From Desmodesmus armatus (Eukaryota; Chlorophyta; Chlorophyceae; Sphaeropleales; Scenedesmaceae): DNA of 64,000 nt. The notes beneath the pieces are model-generated. The model saw only the letters and a list, made by a program, of their open reading frames with translations, was not told the origin of the DNA and ran no database searches. Positions 24,558 through 36,100 of the stretch are shown here, in pieces. The stretch is taken from positions 620,001 to 684,000 of the forward strand of contig VIIQ02000827.1 of NCBI GenBank assembly GCA_007449985.2, written 5' to 3'. The stretch's first letter is position 1; each line of letters begins with the position of its first letter. The translations under genes and the position numbers were made by a program.

Positions 24558-27500
24558 GTGGGGCAGCACGACTCCTGCAGCTTGGCAGGCTAGCACCCCG
24601 CCTGCAACAACAGCAGCAGCAATGTGCAGGACTACCAGTACAACACGCGTGGCAACGGCAGCACCAGTGGCAGCAACAGCCATGGCGAGCCCAGCAGCCA
24701 GCACAGCCACAGCAGCTGCGTGTCCTGCAGCAGCAGCGCTCATGCAGTCCAGCACACGTGCCTCAGCCCCAGCAGCAACCGGCAGTGCAGCAACCAGGCG
24801 CCTGCAGAGCTGCTGCGTCCTCACAGGCCTTCAGCGACGACAGCAACAGCAGCGGCGGCAAGCAAAACGGCAGCAGCAGTGGCAGCAGCGGCGGGGTGTT
24901 TGCTGCAGCGGCCACGTTAACAGATGGCCTGGCAGACACAGTGGCAGACCTGCAGGACCTGGCGAAGCGCTTCCTGGGCTTGTGGCGCCAGTTTCTGCCA
25001 ATGCTTTCGCTCTTCTTCTGTCTGAGCTTCATCAACACTATGCTGGATAGCTTGAAAGACACCCTCGTGATAACAGCAGCGGGGGGCGGCGCGTTTGTCA
25101 TCCCGTACCTTACGGTCTACGCTGTGCTGCCGTTGTCGATGGTGTTCCTAGTGGCTTTCTCAGCAGCCTCGCAGCGGATGTCGCGCTCGGCGCTATTCAA
25201 CACCATTATCGCCATCTTCGTGGCGTTCTTTGCGGGCTTTGCGCTGTTCCTGTACCCCAATGCAGATGTCCTGCACCCGCACGCTCTGGCGGACAGCTTG
25301 CAGCAGGTACGCGCTCTCAAGGCGCAGCAGTGCAGGCGGTGGCGCTGTTTGACAGTGCGGTGGACACTGACGCTGTAGTGGTAGTCAGAGCATGGCTGGT
25401 GATGGCAACGAGTGGAGCAGGCTGGTTGCAGTCCTTTGTACCAGCCATCCCTCGCTTCAGGTTGAGCATCACACCTTGCACTACCACCTAGTTGATGTCT
25501 CGCTGTTGCATCATGAGTAATGGTGACAGCAGCACTTGCCCTCACGCCATGTCTGCACCTTGCTGCACTGCTGCAGGTGCTGCCTCAAGGGCTGGCTGGC
25601 ATGGTTGGCATGTACCGCAACTGGACCTTCACCCTCTTCTTCTGCATGTCGGAGCTGTGGGGAGATGTCTGCATGGGGCTGCTGTTCTGGGGGTGAGGCT
25701 GTAGTATACAATACGGCACATCCAACCATAACAGCAGCAGCAACAAGTTGATTGCAGACCGTGTCCTCTATGGTGGTTGTGAGAGGAGAATGTGTGTTGC
25801 AGCGCACACTGCATTTGTCATCTGTGGGATGAGGAGGAGTCTTGACAGTGACAGTGCGTTTTGTGAACTCAGTGTTTGGCGGCCGGCTGGCGCCAGCACT
25901 GGCAGCATGTTGCTGCTGTAGTAAATCTCAACACTGTGCTTGTGGCGCTCCTGCCAACGTTGCTCTTTGTGCTGCAGGTTGGCAAATGAGATCACCAACT
26001 TGTCAGATGCAGCCACTCTGTACCCTCTGTTTGGTCTGGGCGCTAACCTAGCGCAGGCGCTTGCAGGCATGGTTTTGAAGGTACGTACATGTTATTTCGG
26101 ACTGCCTGCTGCAGCTCAGGGTTCCCTGGTGGTTGATGGACTCCCCAATGGGTGTGGGTTGCTGTATGTGGCAGGGGGTGGTGAGGGTATGCAGCCGTTG
26201 CAGCTCGTCTCCTTGCTCCTGCACGCAGCCAAAGTCTGGCCCGGTGTCTGGTCATTGCAGCTAAGACAAGGTGCTCCAGGGCTGCGTTCAAAGCACAGGC
26301 TGCTGCAAATGCAAGCCAAAGATCGTGCACCTGTTGACTGTGACTGGCCACAGTGCCCATCTCCACACACTGCCTTGTGTCATTCTTGTCACTCTTGTCA
26401 CTCTGTCACTGTTGTGTGCGTGTGCAGGCAACCACGCGAGGAGGTGCAGCGGAGTTTGCCATGGCCCTGCAGGCGTCCATGGCAGCAGTGGTGTGCATAG
26501 CGTGCGTGGCCATCGTGCTGCAGCAGCACATAACGAACCAGGCAGAAGCAGAGGCAGCGGCGATCCGTCACCGGCGCCAGCACCGCCACAACAGCATGCA
26601 CAGCAGCACCATTGCTAGCGGTGCAGATCTCACACGGGCGGTGTCACCAGCTGTTGAGGCGTTGTCGCCTTCGCCGCCGCCGCTGCAGCAGCCGCAGAAA
26701 AAGGAGAAGCCGAAGACGTCGCTTAAGGACTCCTTCAAAATGCTGGCGGCCAGTGTCGAGATCCGCTGCTTGGCGACTATGTCGCTGGCGCAGGGCCTGT
26801 GCAACAGTTTGATGGAGTTTGCGTGGAAGTGCCACATGCGCATCCTGTACCCCAGCCCGGCAGACTTCACAGCATTCCTTGGTAGGTGGTGTTGTTTGGT
26901 AGGCGTGTGTACTGACACACATGCTTTGGTCAGCTGACAGTTGCAGGATTGGTAGCAGCAGCATACAAGTTTGTGTACCCCAGCTAGGCTCTGACTGGCA
27001 TGATCGTTTTTGGCTGCTCATGACATCCACCGATGTCAGCTGTGTCTTGTTGAGCAGTCAAACCTGATTTGTGTACAGGCCCTGCACATCACCCCCAATA
27101 CATCAGCAGCAGAAGGTGAAGCCTCCAGTTGCATTTGACTCTGCAGCAGCTGATCGTGTCAGGGTTGTGTGGCACTGTGTTGGTTGGCCTGCTGTCGCAT
27201 TGCAGGTGACGTGGCGACGTGGTCGGGTATCGTCACTGGTGGCCTGATGCTGCTGTCCCCCCTGCTGTTTGAGCGGCTCGGCTGGCGCGGCGTGGCAGGT
27301 GCCACACCCAAAATCCTGCTGTATGGAGGCAGTGCTTTCTTTGCGGCCTGCATCGTGTACCAGGTAGGGGGGGGGGGCTGTGACAAAATTCTGCCTGAGT
27401 GCTTTCCTCATCTTGTTGCTGCATCTGCCTGTTGGTTAAAGGAAAGTAAGCAGTCGTGGAAGTATGTTGGAAGTGGTGGCCGGGGGCTGTGGTTGTCCCC

Positions 27501-28978
27501 AATGTCCCCAATGAGGGTTGCTGTGAGCGGCATGCTGCTCGGCCCCCTGCACCTCTGTGGTGCTGTGTTAGCTCTATTTTGGCCCGCTTCTCACAGCCTT
27601 CTCTTGTTCTGCCCTGCTCTCTCCTGCTCTGCTCCTGGCTGTTCTGCTCTGCTCTCCCCTGCTGTGCTCCTGGCTGCTGTAGCACATGTTTGGTCATGCC
27701 GTGGCAGCAGCGGGTGCCAGCGCAGCGGGTCCTGCAGGTGTGGCTCTCCTGCAGGGGCTGGTGCTGTTTGGTGCGCTGCTGTACGTGTTTGGCCGTGGCG
27801 CAAAGTTCAGCCTGTTCAAGCCTGCAGAGGAGATGGTGTACATCACTCTGGATGAGGAGGGGCGCACGCGCGGCAAGGCAGCCATCGATGTTGTAGGCTC
27901 ACAGGTGTGTAACACACTTGAAGGCAGACAGACGTTGTGTGTTGGCGCGGGGGGGGGGGGGGGGGGGGAGAGGGACGGGGGGGGGGTGTACCATGGGGGT
28001 GCTGCTTGGCTTGTAATACTTGCTCGGGTTCATGCATCATGACGGGTGCGTTGGCACTTGATATGTGTACTTGCCAGTCATGTGTACACGGCTGAGTTGT
28101 GCACTCAAAGGGTTCACGACCTCTATTTCCTGATCATGCCTTGTGCCTGCTGTGTGTATGTGCAGACGGGCAAGTCCGGTGGCAGCCTGCTGCAGCAGGC
28201 GCTGCTGATCACCAGTGCCGGCAGCATTGTGGGCATCATGCCGGTGCTGTTTGCCTTCTTCTTTGCGATGCTGCGTGGCTGGAGCTCTGCTGTACACACG
28301 CTGTCCAATGTGCGGCACTACAGCTATGACAGCCCTATCAGCAGCTTGGATGAGGAAGAGATTGAGCAGGGCGGGGACTTGAGCGCAGGCTCGGGTGACT
28401 TGAGTCACCAGCAGCAGCAGCAGCAGCAGTTGGTGAGCATGGCAGCAGCAGTAGCAGCAGCCGGCGGCAGCAGTGCGGGGTTGACGGCTGCAGATCAGCA
28501 GGAGCTGTTGGCAAAGCTGCAGGGGCTTGCAGACGGCAGCGGTGACGCTGCTGCTGCCGCTGCGAAGCCTCCCCGGGGTTCGAAGTCGTTCGAAGCTGCA
28601 ATGGCACGCAGCAGCAGTGGCGGCGGCCAGGACAGCAGCAGCAGTGGCGGCAACAATGGCAGTGAAACAGACGGGCAGCTGCACCATGATGACAGCAGCT
28701 TGAACGGTGCTGGCAGTCAGCAGGGCGGGCAGGGCCAGCAGGGCACAGGGAGCAGCCAGGGTTTTGTCACTCTTAGTCATGATGCTGCCTCTGCGTTCAG
28801 GCGCAGCAGGCGGGAAGCTGCAGGGCACAGCAGTGCACAGGATGCTCTCAGCAACAGTAGCAGCGGCAGCAGCAGCAGCGGCAGCAGCATGGGGACGGGG
28901 GTGGATGCAGATAGTGTCAGCAGCAGCAGCAGTAGCAGTAGCAGTAGGGCCAATCAGGCTGCAGATGGGAGTAGCTAG
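24558..28978 (+). CDS. Plastidic ATP/ADP translocase (NTT/AAA family)
   Basis: Nucleotide exchanger of the plastid envelope type (TLC/AAA family), expected to import ATP in exchange for ADP. Exons: 24558-25306, 25577-25692, 25978-26080, 26428-26881, 27206-27363, 27683-27904, 28166-28978; phases agree. Family stretches: LDSLKDTLVITAAGGGAFV, SELWGDVCMGLLFWG, YPLFGLGANLAQALAG, KPKTSLKDSFKMLA, AKFSLFKPAEEMVYI and GKAAIDVVGSQTGKSGGS. About a dozen membrane segments follow a Gln-rich N-terminal region. The first exon is unresolved: the frame of the mature protein has no Met before the first membrane segment, so either an upstream exon joins at 24558 or a frame change links it to the transit-peptide-like frame from ATG 24499. 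The C-terminus has an unusual Ser/Gly-rich tail of roughly 200 residues. Confidence 0.92.
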
Positions 28979-30180
28979 TTGTGAGGGTTGAGCGCTGAGG
29001 AAGGTGGCAGTGCCCCCAACAGGCTGTGCGTACTGTTGCAGCGCAGCATGTCGCTTGGTGGTGGGCGGTCAGGGGTGGAGCAGCATGCTGGTGACAGGAC
29101 CTGGTGTGGCTTGCACACAATGTGCTGCATGATCTCCACTGAGGCATGCCCCTCAGATGGCGGCAGGTCTTGTATGCCTAGGCTTGCAGCAAGCTGTGGC
29201 TCACCATGTCCGTGTGTCAGATTTTACTTGGTCAATGTCACCTAGCCTAGTGGTTTGTCAGACCCACTGGATCTGTGGTTTTGACAGGGGCATTGCGCTT
29301 TGACCAAGGTGCAGCAATCGGTTGCACTGCATCACTGCTGCATGCACCACAGTTTGGGTTGTGAGGGCCAGGGCGCATGGGGGCGCCAATTGCTGCTGCG
29401 ATCGGCGTGCAGGAGGGAGGGGGGAGGGGCTCGAGGACGAGCTGCGCAGCAGGGGGTTAGAGGGCCCCATGCAGGCCAACCCAAGCACCTGCTATAGTAC
29501 AGCTGCTTACTCAAACTGAAATTGCTGCCGTGTGTCTGCAGGCAGTTGCAGTGCAAGCCAGATTTGTATGTTGTGTGCACTTGGGCGGCACACTTGCTGC
29601 TTCAAAGACCTGAATGCATGGTGTGAGGTGGCTACTTTGTACAAAGTCTGACTGCTTGACAGTGCTGGACTACCATGCTACAGGGTGTTGCTATTGTTGG
29701 CGTTGTTGTTGTTGTGCTGCCCTAGCCAGTGCTGGGCGGTAGAGGTGAGGGCTGACAATTGCAGCGGGCCAGGGTTGCATCCCCAATGGCATGTCAGCCT
29801 GTGGCAGTGCAAAGGTTATCGTTAGTTGATGCCCTTGTCACCAACTTTCTGTTGGTTTGATGGTGGCAGGGGTAAAGAGGGCCTCACTACTCCTGGGCCC
29901 TCACTACCCCCTTCTGCCCTTTGAACCGACTCAGGGCTTGAGCTGTTGGGGTTCAGGTGTCTGACGACCTCCGCACACGTTGTTTTGCAATTGATTTTCA
30001 GCGCTGTAATCTGCACCGCTGGCAAGGGCGCACACATTGCTGGCTGCTTGATGATCTGCACATCGTCAACTGTGTCGAGCGTAACGGCACCGACATCGGA
30101 CATGAACACATGCAGACAGTACTCATGCCCCTAAAGTTGGGAAACTATTGAAATTCTGAAGCCGTTACAGTGCGATCACC
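28979..30180. other. Intergenic, no gene recognised
   Basis: Probable 3' UTR of the ATP/ADP carrier and upstream sequence of the CNNM-like gene. A CTGTAATC (algal TGTAA-type poly(A) signal candidate) lies near 30004. Nothing else supported. Confidence 0.4.
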
Positions 30181-33100
30181 ATGACAGTAGAGTGGCTACA
30201 GCCTTTGGCTGGTGCTGCTGAGCAAGGTGGCCAGGGGTGGTCCTGGGGCCTCAGCGGATCATTACACAAAGAGGAGCTGTCTCCCTTGCTCTTTTGGACC
30301 TATCTGGGAGTCAGCATCGGCCTTGTTACGATGGCAGGGATGGCGTCAGGACTGACACTGGGGTTGATGTCGCTGGATGAACTTGACCTGGAGGTGGGTG
30401 GTGTGGTCCTCAGGCCGATCAAAACCAATCAGTGCCTCGTTGATGTCACACGTGTGTACTGAGACGGTTGGAACATGCACCATGGACTGTATTTGGCCTT
30501 TGGCATCACTGGCAACACCATGCAGCAACCAACCTGGCATGGTACAGCAGCTGCCAGATGATCCGCTCGCCCACGGTTTGCATGTGCACATTGTTCCTGC
30601 AGCATCGGCAAGCATTAGGACTGCATGCTGCTGCTAATCAGTGTGTATGCTGGATGGCACGCAGGTGTTGAAGCGCAGTGGGACTGAGCAGGAGAGGCGG
30701 CATGCGCGCAGGATTATGCCTGTGAGTAGACCAGACCAGATCGAACATGCAACTGGGCCATGTTGCTCAGTGCAGCCTACCTGATGCTGCACATGGACCC
30801 CACTGTTCAGCAAAAACAGCAGGGGCAGCAACAGCAGCCTGCGGAGTGGTGGGCCAGTCAGATGGACCGCCATTATCGGCCCATCACCATACACAGCAGC
30901 AGCTACCTGGTCGTTGGCATGTCAAATTCAAGCACTGTAGTGCTCCTAGTTCTAGTAGCACTAGTAGAACTAGTGCACTACACTGGTAGAACTAGTAGAA
31001 CTAGTAGCACTGTAGTGCACTACCAGTACAGATGCGAATTGTCAGCAACACTGCAGCACAGCAGCTGTTGCCACCCGTGTGTGCCACTCTGTTGTTGCAG
31101 GTCATTGAGAACGAGCACTTCCTGTTGGTCACGCTGCTCTTGTTCAATGCGCTGTCAACCGAGGTGTGTGTGGTCAAGCAAGCTGTGGTGGGGGTCCTCT
31201 GGTGCATTTGTACAATTGCATGCTGATGAAGTGCACGTCGACGTGCTGCCTGAGCCATGTGTGCACATATATCAGAGACAGTGCTGTGCTTGTAGGCAGG
31301 GATGGGGGCCATGGTTGCAAGATGTGGCCGTCAGACATGCAGCAGGCTGCCACACAGTGCAGCACATGGCCAGTGCGCCCACACCCACCCTGCTGCTGCT
31401 GTCGCTTGTCTCCAGCACGCTCGGGTCAGCACCCGAGCGTGCTGGAGGCAAACGACGGCAGCAGCAGGGTGGGTGTGACGCACTGGCCATGTGCTGCAAT
31501 GTGTGGCTTGCTGCTGTCTCCTCTGTTGGCTTGACTGTTGGGTCTCTAGCCAGCCAGCACCCGCTGCACATCTCTTACTGGCCCATCCTTAGGCCCCGGC
31601 CATGCAAAAGTGAAAGGGTGGGGGGCAGCAGGGTCGTTGTGCACCAACAGCCACGACTTGCGCTGCACAGAGATCGGAATGGGCTCTGTACAGCCGTGTT
31701 CCACCCACAGCAGCAGTGCCACTCTGTGCGTCGCCTGTGCAGCATATGCAGCGTGCTTGCAAAGCAAACTATGTGTCTGTGGCTGTTGCATCCTGTCCCC
31801 AAGGTTTGATGAACGGCACAACAACACAAATAGAGCAAAACCATGTGTGCGCCTCCTTTCTGTCGCCATACCGCAGGCCCTGCCCATTTTCTTGGATAAG
31901 CTGTTGGACCCTGTTACTGCAGTGCTGCTGTCAGTGACTGTGGTGCTGGTGATTGGGGAGATACTGCCTCAGGCAGTCTGCAGGAGTTACGGCCTGCAGG
32001 TGCGCAAAGATAACAATTTTGCAAGAGTAACAATGACATGATGGAAGAGTAACGTGACTGCAATCGCAGCTGATACCAGTAGTAGGACTGCTGACGTACA
32101 GGAGAGGCGGCCTTTGATGTGCTGCACTGCGCAGTGCATCCATGTGCTGGCTGATGCCATGCGGTGACAAGGCTCATGATCAGTCCTGCACTGCCCACTG
32201 TCAACGCATCAAAGTGTTACCAGTACTGCCTGCATGCTTTCCTTCGCGCAAGCCAAGAAACCCTCACTCATGCTGGTTTGGGGTTGCCAGTGGCTGGAGG
32301 GGATTGTTTAGCAGAACGTTGGAACTGCAGAGTTCACACATGTGCGTCACACTGTGAAGTCAACCACCCCTCCTCCTATGTGTCTGTAAGGTATCCTCCT
32401 CTCCTCCTGTGTGTTGATGCCGCTGCCCTGCAGGTCGGCTCCTACTCTGCCTGGTTTGTGCGGCTGCTGATGTTTGTCAGCGCCCCAATTACCTGGCCCA
32501 TTGGGAGGTTGCTGGACTGGCTGCTGGGGGATGACCAGACGGTGAGGAGGGAGGGGGACCAGCTGAACATGATACTCTGCCACGTGGCTAGCTAGCTAGC
32601 TAGCTAGTTATGTGGCAGACAGGTCGACTGAGCTCGTTTTCCCTGGCAGGGCGAGTACCAGCCCAGTTGGACTCTCTGCCACACAGCTAGCTGGCTAGCA
32701 CAGGCATCCCCTGCATGTGCCACTAAGCACAGTGCTCCTGGCAAGTAGGGACAAGAGCCAAGCAGGCACGTGCTGGAGGTCGATCGCACTGCTGATTTCA
32801 ACTGTACGTGACCAAACAGGTGTTGTCATTTAGCGAGGTCTGCTTTGTGTCAGCTCCTCAAAATTCCCTGGCTCCCATGTGGGTTGCACGGTGCCGCACT
32901 GCCAACTTCTGTAACTGTGGCCGTGACAAAGTACCTTGGGATGTTGCATGTCGTATTTCAGCCGGCTCAACCCTGGTAGGAAATGTCATTGATCTGTCGC
33001 GACTGTGTCTATGTGTAATTTGTCCCCCCCCCCCCACACACACACACATTTTGCAGGCACTGTTCCGTCGCGCTCAGCTGAAGGCTCTTGTTGGTCTGCA

Positions 33101-36100
33101 CAGCAGTGCTGAGGGTCTGGGTGGCAACCTGTCAGCTGACGAGATCAGCATCATAACAGGCGCCCTGGACCTCACCTCAAAGACGGCTTGGACGGCCATG
33201 ACACCACTGGATAAGGTGGGTCTAGGTTTTAGGGTTCAGGGGTAGGGTCTTGGGTGTAGGTGGCAGGTGTGAAGGTCGTGGTTGGAGTTTTGGAAACTGG
33301 GAGTTGGGGTTTGTGGTGGTGCTAACGAGATCAGCATCATCACAGGGGCCCTGGACCTCACCTCAAAGACAGCATGGACAGCTATGACACCACTGGATAA
33401 GGTGGGTTTATGGGCTAGGGTTTAGGGTGAAGGATCAAGGTGTAATGTTTATGTGGCAGGTGGGAAGGTTGGGGTGTTGGGGTTTTGGAAACGAGATCAG
33501 CATCATCACTGGGGCCCTGGACCTCACCTCAAAGACGGCTTGGACGGCCATGACACCACTGGATAAGGTGGGTCTAGGATTTAGGGTTTAGGGTCTTGGG
33601 TGTAGGTGGCAGGTGTGAAGGTCGTGATTGGGGTTTGGAAACTGGGAGTTGGGGTTTGTGGTGGTGCTAACGAGATCAGCATCATCACAGGCGCCCTGGA
33701 CCTCACCTCAAAGACGGCTTGGACGGCCATGACACCACTGGATAAGGTGTGTTGATGGGCTAGGGTTTGGGGTGTAGGATCAGGGTTTATGTGGCAGGTG
33801 GGAAGGTTGGGGTTGGGGTTGGGGTTCTGGAAACGAGATCAGCATCATCACTGGGGCCCTGGACCTCACATCAAAGGCGGCTTGGACAGCCATGACACCA
33901 CTGGATAAGGTCAGTCTGGGTTTGGTTTTGCAGTTCCGGGTCTTTGAGGTTGGTCCTGTTTCTGGTGCTGCTGCACGTGCTGTGTTCAACCACCAGCACT
34001 GGCATCTCCCACATCCCCTTCACGTCCGCAATTGGTTTGACTGCTGGGCCATATCAAGCCCCACGCCTCAATCATTGTGTTGCTGTCGATCTGCCGTGGA
34101 CTGCTCCCATATTGTGTCCTTCCAGGCGTTCATGTTGCCGTCGGACCGCCGGTTGGATGAGGCTACCCTGCAGGATGTGCTGGTCAGTGGACACTCACGC
34201 GTGCCGGTGCACGAACCAGGCAACAGGTGGGGGCTGGTGCCATCATGGCTACTTTTATAAGGTTGGAAGGGGAGATGGAACTGCCGCTGCATGGTGCTGC
34301 CTCTGTGCTGTCATCCCCTCACTATGGGGTACTTCCACCTCTTGGAGGTAATCCCCAGACGTTGTGATCAAGTCCGGTTGCTTTCCTGGTGTCGTCTAGA
34401 TCCGAGACATGTTGCATGTGTTGCTATGTTGCTCAAAGGGCTCCTCATGCCTTGATGTCCTGGTGTCTGTTGTTGCTGCTACAGGCGCAAGTTGCTTGGG
34501 CTCATTCTTGTGAAGGAGTTGGTGCTGGTGGACCCTGAGGAGGGGCTCACTGCAGGTGGGGGGGTTCTGCAGGCAGGGGGGGGGGCTACTTTGGCGGGGA
34601 CCAGCAGATGTCGGTGTTGCCTCTACTGGGCCCTGCAGAGGGCCTCGCTGCATGTGTGGGGCATTTGAGGGGAGGGTGGCGGAGCTTGATGCAGAACTGC
34701 AATGGAGCCTATGCACATCACAATCCTGCTGTGTGTGTAGCAGTGTGGATGGGTTGTTTGAGGGTGGATGTCCATTCAAAAGGGCGTGGGGCTCTGGGGG
34801 GAACCGTGAATTGTTTGAAGTGGTGGGGATTGTGTTGATCCTCATGTGCGTCCCCCCACCCGCCTGTGCAGGCCAGCTCGTCAGCCGCTCCTTACCACGC
34901 CTCCCCGCTGACACGCCCATGTACCAGCTGCTGCGGCTGTTTGAGGCTGGTGGGAGTCACATGGTGGCCCTCACACGACCCAAGGCTGCCCTCAGCGCTA
35001 CCCACCAGGACGCTTCCGCTGCAGCAGCAGCACTAACAGCAGCAGCAACATCAGCAGTAGTGTCGCCAGCAGCAGCAGCAGCAGCAACACCAGGGACGCA
35101 TGGCTTGGCTCGTACCTCTGCCTCTGGGGCCCTGCCGTTGCACCGCATCAAGTCAGGTACGCTAATCCAGGGTTTAGGAATCTGAATGTAGGCGTTTGAA
35201 GGGATGCTGTTGGTGTGCCCGTTATATCGACCTGCCCTGACGGCTGCACAGGACCAACCAGCTGTATGCCGTGGTGGTGGGGGCAGATCCCAATGCCAAG
35301 GGAAGATTCCATCCCCCCCGGGGGGGGGGGGGGGGGGCTGATGCTGCTTTTGTAAGTCTCAGCCCCTGTAATCTAGCTGGAATGGCAGTGTGATAAGGAG
35401 TTCCCACCTAGCGGCTGAGGCATGACGGCTCACAAGGTTGTAAGGTTTGAAGATGTTGGTCAGCCTGATCTGCCGTCAAAGTGGCAGCAGCATGTTCAAT
35501 CCTCTGCTGACGGTTTCCCTGCTCCCCATGCTGCTGCTGCTGTTGGCACTGCCAACCCTTCCTGCCGTCCAGGTGTGATCAAAACGAGTGAGAAGGAGTT
35601 GTACATCGAGGCAGAGCAGCGAGTGCCGATCAGCCCACAGGGCAGTTGGGGCATCAACCCAGCCAGCCAAGGCAGCTGGGGGAGTGGTGCTGTGATAGGC
35701 AGCCCTATCAGCAAGAGGGACAGCAGTGGGGTGGAGTGTGGCTGTGTAGGGGTGCTGTGGGGCCCCGATGTGCAGGAGGGGGACCCTGTGGGGATCATCA
35801 CCATTGAGGACGTCATAGAAGAGGTGAGGAGTGAGATAGTGTATGGGTGGGTGGCGGGGTTGGGGGGGGGGGATTGGAGTGTGTGGTATTACCAGTAGGG
35901 GCTGCTTGCGGTGGCATCTACGCTAGCTTCACTAAGAACAGTGCACCGGTTATGACTCAAGCCATGGCATAGACCGCAACAGCGAGTATGTGCAAGCTGT
36001 CACAGTTGGTAAAAGGAAAGTGGGTGGCTTGCACAGCCAGTGGTGATTGACACGCCCCATTGCGGTGTGCTGTGCTGTGGTGTGATATGTTGCTGCAGCT

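Noticed and set aside
33141..33915. Regularly spaced repeats considered as a CRISPR-like array
   Set aside because: Repeat units are exon fragments with similar, not unique, spacers, in a eukaryotic intron.
35240..35360. Possible extra CNNM exon (TNQLYAVVVGADPNAKG)
   Set aside because: The neighbouring exons already join in phase without it, and the poly-G run makes its frame unreadable.
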